Origin: Clostridia bacterium
GTDB taxonomy: Bacteria; Bacillota; Clostridia; UBA1212; UBA1255
Reading direction: 5' to 3'
DNA: 42,064 nucleotides
Assembly: GCA_017963755.1 (NCBI GenBank)
Contig: JAGCTF010000238.1
Coordinates: 1 to 42,064 of the forward strand
How positions within the stretch are numbered: position 1 is the stretch's first letter; every line of letters starts with the position of its first letter. The position numbers and the translations under genes are program-made. Below the pieces are notes generated by a model. That model made no database searches. It was not told where the DNA came from and worked only from the letters and a program-made list of their open reading frames with translations. Below, one piece after another: positions 34,163 to 41,994 of this stretch.

Positions 34163-36142
34163 TCAATTGAGCATCTCCTGGCCGCCTGTTACCGGAACGG
34201 CCTGACCGGTCTCGTATTTCTGTTCTACGATGTAGAATATAGCTCTCGCGACGTCAATGATCTCGCAGCCTCTGTGCATAGGAACTTTTTCTTCATAGTA
34301 GCGTCTTACGTCTTCTACGCTCTTAGCGCCCGGAACTTTACCGGCCTTGAAATACTGAACGAAAAGGCCTTTAACAGGGTCAGACCACAAAGGCCCGTTA
34401 AGCAGATTTCCGGGGCAGATAGCGTTGACTTTGATGTTATAAGGGACAAGTTCAAGTGCGAAGCTCTGCGTAAGTCCGATTCCGCCGAATTTGCTGCCTG
34501 CGTAGGCGAAGTTCTTGTTCGAACCGGCAAGTCCGGACTTGGAGTTGATCTGAATGATGTCCATATAATAGTCAGGGGCGAATCTGTGCTGTATCTTCAT
34601 GATGCGCGAAGCAAGTTTCGAGCAGAGATAATATGCAGTGTAGTTGATCTTCGTAACAAGTTCAAATCTCGGCTGTGTCATTTCTTCGAGCGATCCGGCG
34701 ATAGCGATGCCGGCGTTATTTACGAAGATATCAAGTCCGCCGTATGCGAGGACCGTAGAGTAGACCATATCGGTAACAAAAGCTTCGTCGCCGACGTCCG
34801 CCTTGCATGCGATAGTGCGGTTCTTACCGAATTTAGCATTCATATTATCGCTGTTCTGCTTAGCAAGGTCGTAGTTAAGGTCTGCGATAACGACGTTTGC
34901 GCCTTCTTCAAGCATATATTCGGCGATGCCCTGTCCGAAGCCCTGAGCGCTTCCTGTGACGATGGCTATCTTTTCAGCGAGTCTCTTCGAAGCGCCGCCG
35001 CCAAGCGAAACTTTAGAACGGTAGGATTCAACTTCCCAGTTGCAGATGAAATCGATCATGTACTGTGTCATGAAGAGCGGACCGCCGAAGTTCTGGCTGT
35101 AAACGCCGATCTTGCACGTGTCGTTGAAAACGTCAGCGCAGATATCAGCATTCTTTTTGCTGGTTCCGCACGCAAAAATACCGAGATTCTGAACGGCAAC
35201 GATCCTGGGCGCAAAGCCGTACTTTTCTTTATAACCGGCAATGCCGTTCTGGATGAGCGCGTACTGGTCGTCAATGTTTTCAGCGGCTTTTACGAAAAGC
35301 GGATAAGGTTTGCAGTAAACGATGTGATCGGGAGAGAAGGCGGAAGATACCGGGTAGAAACTCTCTTCGTCCTTAACGAACTGCATGATCTGCTTGTTAG
35401 TCCTGAACGTAACGATGCTCTTCTGCTCGCCGTCGGAAAGCAGCATCCTGATGGCGGGCGCAATAAATGCGGCTCTTTCTTTATCAAATTCGACTTCGCT
35501 GAAATCCGGAGTCTTTCTGAGTTTGGAGCGAAGCACGGTGAAGATCTGCTTAGTCTTATTCTCAATATCTTTCTTAGTATCCGCAGCGATAAAAATGCCG
35601 TGATTCTGAAGAATGATGAAGTCAGCGTTCTTGCCTTTTTCGGCCTTATAACGCTCCATCTTTTTCTTCAGTTCGCACGCGAGCACGTATCCGGGTTCAC
35701 AAAGATCGACCCATACGAACTCGTCACCGAACAGACGCTTAGCGGCACGTTTACCGTTAACGCCGCAGGTAAGTCCGTTCATTTCCGCGGGATGCGTATG
35801 AACTACGTAAGTATAATTAATAAGATTATGAAGAAGAGTTTCAACACTCGGACGTTTCCCCGCTTCAGACTTTTCTTTCGCGTCCATCATATCCTCAAGC
35901 ACGAGCGCTTCGCGGCGAGCCTGATCTTTCGGATAACGCTTATCGAACATCGCGCTCAGCTTTGCTCTGTTCATCTTTACAAAGCCTTCTTCGGTGATCG
36001 TAGCGAGGGTCGTTCCGGAACCTTTTACGTACAGGTAATCTTTTGTTTTGAAAGAGGTGTTACCTCCGCCCGCAAGTACGAAAGCGGGATCGGAACCATA
36101 TTCGTGTGAGAGTGAAACTATCGTTGAAAGTGACATGGACAA
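34163..36142 (-). CDS. Bifunctional class II aldolase / short-chain dehydrogenase (rhamnulose-1-phosphate aldolase type)
   Basis: A 659-residue fusion. Residues about 1-370 form a class II aldolase with zinc-binding HTHPAEMNG near 114-122 and a third His in QNHGIF near 200. Residues about 385-655 form an NAD(P)-dependent short-chain dehydrogenase: TGSAQGFGQGIA near 394, NNAGIAIAG near 470, a Ser in INSKSGLAG, and YAGSK near 545-549. Such fusions split rhamnulose 1-phosphate and oxidise the L-lactaldehyde product. No rhamnose isomerase or rhamnulokinase gene is nearby. It is monocistronic, with its own promoter and a hairpin behind it. The ribosome site GGAGG is about 12 bases before the ATG. 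Confidence 0.87.
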   Translation of the reverse strand: MSMSLSTIVSLSHEYGSDPAFVLAGGGNTSFKTKDYLYVKGSGTTLATITEEGFVKMNRAKLSAMFDKRYPKDQARREALVLEDMMDAKEKSEAGKRPSVETLLHNLINYTYVVHTHPAEMNGLTCGVNGKRAAKRLFGDEFVWVDLCEPGYVLACELKKKMERYKAEKGKNADFIILQNHGIFIAADTKKDIENKTKQIFTVLRSKLRKTPDFSEVEFDKERAAFIAPAIRMLLSDGEQKSIVTFRTNKQIMQFVKDEESFYPVSSAFSPDHIVYCKPYPLFVKAAENIDDQYALIQNGIAGYKEKYGFAPRIVAVQNLGIFACGTSKKNADICADVFNDTCKIGVYSQNFGGPLFMTQYMIDFICNWEVESYRSKVSLGGGASKRLAEKIAIVTGSAQGFGQGIAEYMLEEGANVVIADLNYDLAKQNSDNMNAKFGKNRTIACKADVGDEAFVTDMVYSTVLAYGGLDIFVNNAGIAIAGSLEEMTQPRFELVTKINYTAYYLCSKLASRIMKIQHRFAPDYYMDIIQINSKSGLAGSNKNFAYAGSKFGGIGLTQSFALELVPYNIKVNAICPGNLLNGPLWSDPVKGLFVQYFKAGKVPGAKSVEDVRRYYEEKVPMHRGCEIIDVARAIFYIVEQKYETGQAVPVTGGQEMLN

Positions 36143-36172
36143 ATCAATCCTCCGTTATTGAATTCTTTGATG

Positions 36173-36201
36173 ATAATAGTCCTTTTGCGCAGATTTGTCA
36201 A
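36173..36201 (-). promoter_or_regulatory. Near-consensus sigma-A promoter of the aldolase/SDR gene
   Basis: On the minus strand a perfect TTGACA (36196-36201) is followed by 17 bases and TATTAT (36173-36178), one base off consensus. The -35 overlaps the stop codon of the RNase E/G gene. The -10 ends about 30 bases before the ATG at 36142. Also, gacaaatc/gatttgtc forms an inverted repeat around the promoter, a possible operator. Confidence 0.7.
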
Positions 36202-37415
36202 GCATGAACAGTGCGCGATCTGACTAATTCCAGCAGTTTTAGTCTTGTAAATCCGTGAACCGTTACCGGCGCCGGATCGTACATTGTAAATTCCCGCATC
36301 CGGTCAATTATAAGCTGCTCGTCCTGCTCCTGATCCATATTTATGAAGTCGCAAACGATCATTCCGGTTATTGACCGGAGGCGCAGCTGGCGGGCAATTT
36401 CTTCTGCCGCTTCGAGGTTTGTATTAAGTATAAGTTCGCGGCGCGAAGCAGCGCGAACGGAAGACGCGGTATTGACGTCGAATACCGTCAAGGCCTCTGT
36501 CCGGTCGATGACGATATTCCCTCCTGACGGAAGGTTTACGGTCCTTCCTGATATTTTTGCATATTCGCGGTCGATCCCGTATTTTTCGAAAAGCGCTTGA
36601 GATTCAGAAACAAAAACGCAAGACGGCTCTTCTTTTAAGCCGCTCATAAGATCATTTTTTATCAGTGCGGAATTTAAGAAGATCGTACAGGCGGGATCAT
36701 TGATGTATTTTGATATAAGCGCCTGTGTTCTGTCTTCCTGATACAGCAGCCCGGGCGTCCCGTGTCCGGAAGCGGCAAGATATCCGGCCATTATTTTTTG
36801 GGCAATGGCGCAGAGCCTTTGCCAGTCAGCGATAATGTCATTGTCACCTGCATCGGCAGCCGCGGTACGCATAATGATTCCGGCCGGCGCGGGCAATGAC
36901 AGCGATGCGTTTAATTGCCCCAGCAGTCCGGTTCCCAGCTGTTTTAAATGATCACGGACGGAGACGTCTGAAAGTTTCGCAGATACGTTGACTTTATCCG
37001 TCGCAGCGTTCAGCAATAGAACAGTATATATTCCGGATATAGCGGGGCTGTCGGTAAGGCGGCATAATTTATTGGACGTTTCGGATGATTTTACCTGAAC
37101 GAGCACGGTGTCTCCGGGACGGTATCTGTCGCTCGGAAGGTATCCTCTTAACGATCCTTTGCCCTGCTCTTTTAATATTACAAAAGCAGATGACGTGTTT
37201 TTAATGCAGTCACCTGCCCTTCCGGCATAAATACTGCCGATCGCAGGCGCGGTTTTAGATATATCTGAATATTCTGTGAGCTTTCCGTTTTCAAATAATG
37301 CGTATCGCAAAGAGCGGGCGCTTTCCGGAGCGGCATCCGCTATGGAGCCCGGATCATTTCGATATTCTAAATACAGCCTTGTTTCAGGTCTGCCGGAATT
37401 TGCGTTATCGGTCAT
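36198..37415 (-). CDS. Ribonuclease E/G family protein, short form
   Basis: A single-strand-specific endoribonuclease homologue, 405 residues. An S1-type RNA-binding region spans about 60-125 (YAGRAGDCIKN, FVILKE, GYLPSDRYRPGD). Both catalytic metal-binding Asp residues appear present, in VFDVNTA near 310 and CDFINM near 354. The protein ends right after FTRLKLLELVRSR, so the zinc-link Cys motif and the small dimerisation domain of RNase E/G are missing. It overlaps the SGNH hydrolase gene by four bases (ATGA), indicating translational coupling, and is the last gene of the hydrogenase-cluster strand. Confidence 0.88.
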   Translation of the reverse strand: MTDNANSGRPETRLYLEYRNDPGSIADAAPESARSLRYALFENGKLTEYSDISKTAPAIGSIYAGRAGDCIKNTSSAFVILKEQGKGSLRGYLPSDRYRPGDTVLVQVKSSETSNKLCRLTDSPAISGIYTVLLLNAATDKVNVSAKLSDVSVRDHLKQLGTGLLGQLNASLSLPAPAGIIMRTAAADAGDNDIIADWQRLCAIAQKIMAGYLAASGHGTPGLLYQEDRTQALISKYINDPACTIFLNSALIKNDLMSGLKEEPSCVFVSESQALFEKYGIDREYAKISGRTVNLPSGGNIVIDRTEALTVFDVNTASSVRAASRRELILNTNLEAAEEIARQLRLRSITGMIVCDFINMDQEQDEQLIIDRMREFTMYDPAPVTVHGFTRLKLLELVRSRTVHA

Positions 37416-38134
37416 TCGAACATAGTCTCCGCAAGTTTAAAAGCGAACAGTTTGTTCATTTCCCTGTCGGGATGATTTACGTAGTTTGCGAGCAGTTCCG
37501 TGGTGTTAACGCCGTTTTTCTCCATCTTTTTCCAGAGCGAATAGCAGTCGCATACTTTAACGTTTTCCTGCCCGCACAGTTTAACGGCTTCCTCGATATA
37601 TTTGTCAAGGATTCCTCCGTTCTGTATAGAAGCGATCCCGGAAGCCACGTTCCTGCCGAGTTCGAAATCAAGATTCGGGCTTACGTGTGTACACATCGTA
37701 TTCGGGGTCATAAAAATAATCTCGATATTATGTTCTTTTAGCGAAACAAATATATTCTTTAAAGCAGACGTGTATCGTTCGATCCCCTGAAGCCCGAGTC
37801 CGGAATCGTTGAGCCCGAAACACACAACGACGAGATCCGGAGAATATCTTAAAACGTCGCGCTCGAGCCTGTTAAAACCGTTCGGCGCGTTGTCACCGCT
37901 AATACCTGCGTTGATGATATTGACCGTCGCGGAAGGATACAGTTTGGTCAATATTTGTCCGAGATAAGTGTGATATGCTGAATTCCGGTCGAAAACGGTC
38001 TCGATCCTGCCAGGTTCGATCTCGTAGATCTCGAAACAGCCCTGCGTTACACTGTCGCCCAGAAAAGCGATCGTAGCGGCTGGTTTACCGAACAGATCTT
38101 TTGATTTTTCAGATATTTTCTGTATTATTTTCAT
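37412..38134 (-). CDS. SGNH/GDSL-family hydrolase
   Basis: A 240-residue esterase-like protein. Block I is FLGDSVTQG with the nucleophile Ser near 24; block II is GISGDNAPNG near 74; block III is FGLNDSG near 106; block V is NHPDREMN near 220, where His acts as base. The fold fits deacetylases and esterases acting on carbohydrates, but the substrate is unknown. There is no signal peptide. I chose the ATG at 38134, with GGAGG six bases upstream; an upstream start at 38173 would overlap the lipoprotein gene. It is coupled to the RNase gene by an ATGA overlap. Confidence 0.85.
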   Translation of the reverse strand: MKIIQKISEKSKDLFGKPAATIAFLGDSVTQGCFEIYEIEPGRIETVFDRNSAYHTYLGQILTKLYPSATVNIINAGISGDNAPNGFNRLERDVLRYSPDLVVVCFGLNDSGLGLQGIERYTSALKNIFVSLKEHNIEIIFMTPNTMCTHVSPNLDFELGRNVASGIASIQNGGILDKYIEEAVKLCGQENVKVCDCYSLWKKMEKNGVNTTELLANYVNHPDREMNKLFAFKLAETMFE

Positions 38135-38176
38135 AAAAGGCCTCCGCAATGATAAGAAACGGCGCGGCTGCACGGT

Positions 38177-39115
38177 TCATCGTATATATTCGATCATAAA
38201 ATCATCAGTAACGTCTTTCACGCTTACGCGCAGGACTGACGAATCGGTCACAAGTCCGACCTGATCTTCAATAAAACCGATGGACACTTTATAAGTTCCG
38301 ATAAATTTCAATCCTGCAAGGAAGTCTTCGCTGCTCATCTCGCCCGGGATCCGGACGGTCTTGTTAACGAAATCGATCTCAAAAGTATCAGAAGTAAACG
38401 TCATTCCGCGGATATAAAGCTCGGCGAACTGGACCCATTTGTTCAGCATGTTGTTGTCAAAGAAATAGTAACGGACAACTTCCACCGGGCCGATATTAAT
38501 ATTGTCCGTCGTCTCATCAGAAATGCTCTTGGTGCTGCGGTCAACGACTTCGATAAATTCATTGCTCCCCGCAAGTTTTACCGCTACTTTATAGAAATAG
38601 ATCTTATTCAAGGTGTACCACCAGTTATCGAGGCGGTTGATATAAACAGGCACGCTGAAGTTAAAATCGAGCGTGAGGTCAAGGTCGTTATTAAGTACAG
38701 ACCAGTACGTTCTGTCGTCGCTGTCAAAGATATTAGCCAGAACGTTATCCTTGTATCCCGGATTAGCGTCGTCTGAAAAATAGCACAGGTCGCGGACACT
38801 TCCGGTTTCTTTATCAAGATAGTTTTTGAATTTAAGAGAATCCGTTTCCGGACGCGCAGTCGGAACTTCGGTGGGTTCGGGAGTAATGACCTCCGTAGGT
38901 TCTTCAGTAGGTTCTTCTGTCGGAACATCCGTCGCGGGCGCTTCGGTTATAACAGATGTAGGAGCAGTAATGTCGCCAGTCGGAGAAGAATCTGCGGTGG
39001 CGGGTTTAAGAGTCTGAGGGTCTATTACAGGATCTTTATTATCGTCTACGCTGCAGCCGGACGCACAGATCGCGATCATGACTGCGGCGATAAACAAAAT
39101 CAAAGCTTTTTTCAT
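38177..39115 (-). CDS. Lipoprotein with Pro/Thr linker and discoidin-like domain
   Basis: A 312-residue exported protein. The lipobox ASGC (Cys21) is good, so it is lipid-anchored. A Pro/Thr/Glu spacer (about 45-92) holds a domain away from the membrane. Residues about 95-235 resemble an F5/8-type C (discoidin, CBM32-like) beta-sandwich (NVLANIFDSDDRTYWS, then an IYIRG-like end), often sugar-binding. The last 70 residues resemble a small cell-surface repeat seen in clostridial proteins (IDFVNKTVRIPGEMSSEDFL). The start overlaps the PHP gene stop by four bases (ATGA) with GGAGG upstream. Its place in the hydrogenase cluster is unexpected. Confidence 0.72.
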   Translation of the reverse strand: MKKALILFIAAVMIAICASGCSVDDNKDPVIDPQTLKPATADSSPTGDITAPTSVITEAPATDVPTEEPTEEPTEVITPEPTEVPTARPETDSLKFKNYLDKETGSVRDLCYFSDDANPGYKDNVLANIFDSDDRTYWSVLNNDLDLTLDFNFSVPVYINRLDNWWYTLNKIYFYKVAVKLAGSNEFIEVVDRSTKSISDETTDNINIGPVEVVRYYFFDNNMLNKWVQFAELYIRGMTFTSDTFEIDFVNKTVRIPGEMSSEDFLAGLKFIGTYKVSIGFIEDQVGLVTDSSVLRVSVKDVTDDFMIEYIR

Positions 39116-39852
39116 AGGATCATACCTCCGGGAAGTGATCTGAGCGCTTCTATGATGCCTTTCGGTGAATTCTCACTCACTTCTAAAAGCGCTCCGGGAT
39201 CTGCAATAAACTGAGGATAATGCGCATCAGAAGCATGTATAAGAGTATATTTTTTCATAAACGGGAATTTTTCGTACAGTGCGTCCAGATCGCACTCGTA
39301 AGATATCTCGGCAAATTCCAGCGGATAATCAAACGGCATCGCGCCCAGATTTGAAAGGACGCTGAATGAATCGCGGTCAACGTGAGCCGGATATGCTATT
39401 CCGCCCATTTCAAGTACCATCGGGATCGCTTCATCGATGCTGAGCCCGGTAGGAGAAAGGAGCATATTGGGATAATAGCCGAGGATCTCGTCGTTCTCAT
39501 CCATTATCACCTGCTCGCCGAAAATTTCGGGTTTGTTCGGGATCTGCGTATAGGACTCGATGACGATCTTCTGAAATTCATCAAGTTTTTCAAGATCCGG
39601 GAAAAGGCAGACAACGTGGACTTCCTCGACAGTTTCCAGTTCCATTCCGGGGACAACGGTAATGCCGTACTCTTTTCCCGCCCTGACAGCCGCAGGAACG
39701 TTGAACGTGATATTATGATCGGTGAGGGCAATGGCATCCAGGCCTCCCAGAGCGGCAAGCCCGACCAGATTAGCCGGTGTCATTTCCATATCGCCGCAGG
39801 GCGACAGACATGAATGCATATGCAGATCGACACGGATGCCAAACTTTTCCAT
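39112..39852 (-). CDS. PHP-domain phosphoesterase of the hydrogenase cluster
   Basis: A 246-residue PHP protein. Metal ligands are visible in VDLHMHSCLSPCGDMEMTP (residues 8-26), LTDHN near 43, GMELETVEEVHV near 69, PAHVDRDSF near 158, and HASDAHYP near 211. PHP proteins of this subtype are regularly encoded beside [FeFe] hydrogenase and DRTGG genes in Clostridia, suggesting a signalling or cofactor-related role, but no substrate is known. It starts three bases after the DRTGG gene's stop with only a weak ribosome site, so translation probably depends on the upstream gene. It overlaps the next lipoprotein gene by four bases. Confidence 0.85.
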   Translation of the reverse strand: MEKFGIRVDLHMHSCLSPCGDMEMTPANLVGLAALGGLDAIALTDHNITFNVPAAVRAGKEYGITVVPGMELETVEEVHVVCLFPDLEKLDEFQKIVIESYTQIPNKPEIFGEQVIMDENDEILGYYPNMLLSPTGLSIDEAIPMVLEMGGIAYPAHVDRDSFSVLSNLGAMPFDYPLEFAEISYECDLDALYEKFPFMKKYTLIHASDAHYPQFIADPGALLEVSENSPKGIIEALRSLPGGMIL

Positions 39853-39855
39853 AGT

Positions 39856-40191
39856 TCAAATATTACCGTTGATAAGGTCGTGCGTTTTAATAACCGCGTC
39901 AGCAGCGCTGAGTTCGGTAGCTAAGATCGTGATCCCCTTCTCGTTTGCTCTCTCAGCAAGATTATCGTATATCTCGACGCCTTCGGGGATAACGATACAC
40001 GCAACGTCTACGAGTGAAGCGACGGCAAGGATATTGATATTATTCATTACCGTTACCCACATATCTCCGGTTTTGGCATGTGATATGACCCAGCTGAGCA
40101 GGTCGCAGGCGTAAAAACCTGTGATCTCGCGCTCACCGTCGCCGGTTAAAATTGAAAAGCCGAGTTTTTCAGCAACTTCTTTTACAGTCAT
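39856..40191 (-). CDS. DRTGG-domain protein
   Basis: A 111-residue single-domain protein resembling the DRTGG domain, found in serine-kinase-like and phosphotransacetylase-associated proteins and commonly encoded with [FeFe] hydrogenases. The pattern LLSWVISHAKTGDMWVTV, then NINILAVASLVDVACIVIPEG, fits that fold; the eponymous DRTGG residues are not kept. Ligand and function are unknown; nucleotide or metabolite sensing is plausible. It lies 29 bases after the hydrogenase gene with AGAGGT upstream of the ATG, within the same operon. Confidence 0.78.
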   Translation of the reverse strand: MTVKEVAEKLGFSILTGDGEREITGFYACDLLSWVISHAKTGDMWVTVMNNINILAVASLVDVACIVIPEGVEIYDNLAERANEKGITILATELSAADAVIKTHDLINGNI

Positions 40192-40220
40192 TAAAAATTA
40201 CCTCTTTTCGATAATTATAG

Positions 40221-41540
40221 CTATCTTCCTTCAGACTTGTTGTCAAGCGTAGGAGGAAGCAGTCCTTCGAGTTCCATCATTTCTTTAGCGAGATTTCTGA
40301 CGCGGTCTTTAAGGACAAAGACACAGTCGGTAAGTTTCGCCTTACCGCGGACGATATCTTCCGAAAGTGCCCGGCACGTGGGCGCTCCGCATGCGCCGCA
40401 GTCAAGTGCCGGCAGCATCTGATAAAGTTCCTCCATGTCTCTGAGCTTCTGCATCGCTTTCGTGATATCTTCATCAAGTGTTGCGACGTCAATATGTTCG
40501 GGAGAACATTCAAATCCGGTATTTTCAAGTTCGGTGTCAGTTACTTCCTTGAGAAGTTTAGGAAGCATAGATTTGAATCTGAAATTACGTGTCCTCGCAA
40601 CGTACATATTTTCAACGGTGAGCGGCCCGCCCAGACAGCCTCCGGGACATGCAGCGGCTTCAATAAAGTCAACGTCGGTAAGCTTATCGTCCTCAAGCTG
40701 TTCAAGTATTTTGATCACGTTCTGGACGCCGTCAACGTATAATATTTTATCCGATTCGATCCCTTTCGCTTCTCCGCCGATCGTTGCCCATCTTACTCCG
40801 CTGAAACCGGCCTGCAGAATGTTAAGGGGCTCTTTTATTTTTCCCATCTGTTTGAGCAGCTTAAAATATAAACTCTTTATGGAAAAAACGCCGTTGACCG
40901 CCGACCTGCTGACTTCTATGGGATTTCTTACACTCGTCATTTTTGCGGCGCACGGTGAAATAAAGAATACTCCGATCTCGTCCGGTGTAACACCGGGATT
41001 CTTTTCGCAGAACTCACGCCTGGCATTGTCCGCGGAAACTTCCATAGGAGATTTTATCGGCATGATCTGCGGGATAAGGCTCGGGAATCTTACCTGTATG
41101 AGCCGTACGATCGCGGGACAGGCGGATGAGATCATCGGCCTCGTATCTTTGTTCTTTTCAAGATAAATATTGCTGGCTTTTGTTACGATCTCGGCGCCTC
41201 TTGCAACTTCGTAAACGTAATCAAAACCGATCATTTTAAGAGCGGTCATGATCTTATCGCGTCCGAATTTTGAAATATCGTACTGAAGATAGAGCGTAGG
41301 AGCCGGAAGTGCGATCGTATATTTGAAATCAGCCATCTTCTCGAGCGGATCAGTTACGGCTACTTTCGCCTTATAAGGGCACGTACGTACGCATTCACCG
41401 CAGTCGATACAGCGTTCTTTCATAATTCTAGCTTTACCTGACTGTACGCGGATAGCGTCTGTAGGACACTTCTTGATACAGTTGGTACAGCCTTTGCAGA
41501 GTTCTTCTTCTAATACGATAGAATGAAAATAGTCACTCAT
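40221..41540 (-). CDS. [FeFe] hydrogenase, putative sensory type (group C/D-like)
   Basis: A 439-residue cytoplasmic iron-sulfur protein. Two N-terminal [4Fe-4S] clusters use Cys15/18/21/25 and Cys44/47/50/54. The H-cluster domain has loop 1 ISSACPAIV (Cys141), loop 2 ISPCAAKM (Cys197, Lys200) and loop 3 EAAACPGGC (Cys298, Cys302). At Ala140 catalytic enzymes have the proton-transfer Cys, and loop 2 also differs from the MPCxxKxxE form. A C-terminal Fe-S motif (CGACGAPTC near 383-391) follows. There is no PAS domain. With anti-sigma-type, DRTGG and PHP neighbours it is probably an H2 or redox sensor rather than a bulk H2 producer. AAAGGT precedes the ATG. Confidence 0.9.
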   Translation of the reverse strand: MSDYFHSIVLEEELCKGCTNCIKKCPTDAIRVQSGKARIMKERCIDCGECVRTCPYKAKVAVTDPLEKMADFKYTIALPAPTLYLQYDISKFGRDKIMTALKMIGFDYVYEVARGAEIVTKASNIYLEKNKDTRPMISSACPAIVRLIQVRFPSLIPQIMPIKSPMEVSADNARREFCEKNPGVTPDEIGVFFISPCAAKMTSVRNPIEVSRSAVNGVFSIKSLYFKLLKQMGKIKEPLNILQAGFSGVRWATIGGEAKGIESDKILYVDGVQNVIKILEQLEDDKLTDVDFIEAAACPGGCLGGPLTVENMYVARTRNFRFKSMLPKLLKEVTDTELENTGFECSPEHIDVATLDEDITKAMQKLRDMEELYQMLPALDCGACGAPTCRALSEDIVRGKAKLTDCVFVLKDRVRNLAKEMMELEGLLPPTLDNKSEGR

Positions 41541-41556
41541 TATTTCAATACCTTTA

Positions 41557-41994
41557 TCAGCGGTTCATATAAACGATCAGCGTGATCTTCGTGCCTACTC
41601 CGACTTCCGATTCAACGTACATTTCGTCAGTATACCTTTTCATGTTCGGAAGTCCCATACCGGCGCCGAAACCCATTTCCCTGACAAGATTGGAAGCAGT
41701 TGACCAGCCCGGCTTCATGGCGTCTTCAACGCACGGAATTCCGGGGCCGTTATCGGATATGACGACTTTCACCATCTCAGGGGTGATCTCAACATCGGCA
41801 AATCCGCCGTTCGCATGGATAACGGCGTTGATCTCGGCTTCATACATCGCTATCGAAATGCGTTTTATGAGCTCGGGATTTACTCCGAGGCGGGTAAGTG
41901 TTTTTTTCACTCCGCTCGAAGCTTCTCCGGCAGTTGTGAAATCTTCCGCGTCAATATCATAATGCAGTTTTACGGTACTGTCGCTCAATTCCAC
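41557..41994 (-). CDS. Anti-sigma-type ATP-binding (HATPase) regulatory protein
   Basis: A protein of about 145 residues with a GHKL ATPase domain like SpoIIAB/RsbW kinases: N box MYEAEINAVIHA (about 50-61), G1 box ISDNGPGIP near 80, and G2 box GFGAGMGLPNMK near 107. Such proteins are typical partners of sensory [FeFe] hydrogenases and DRTGG proteins. The start is uncertain: GTG at 41994 (AAGG eight bases upstream) or TTG at 41988; a longer frame to a TTG at 42039 has no ribosome site. It lies 16 bases upstream of the hydrogenase gene. The operon may begin beyond the window. Confidence 0.82.
   Translation of the reverse strand: MELSDSTVKLHYDIDAEDFTTAGEASSGVKKTLTRLGVNPELIKRISIAMYEAEINAVIHANGGFADVEITPEMVKVVISDNGPGIPCVEDAMKPGWSTASNLVREMGFGAGMGLPNMKRYTDEMYVESEVGVGTKITLIVYMNR

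Noticed and set aside
34274-36109. A 611-codon open frame on the plus strand, antisense to the aldolase/SDR gene
   Set aside because: It is a shadow of the minus-strand gene. The minus-strand protein has full catalytic motifs of two families, a promoter and a ribosome site, while the plus frame gives no recognisable domain.
40221-41540. Bulk hydrogen-producing hydrogenase
   Set aside because: Ala replaces the proton-transfer Cys, loop 2 is altered and the neighbours are regulatory, so I favour a sensor.
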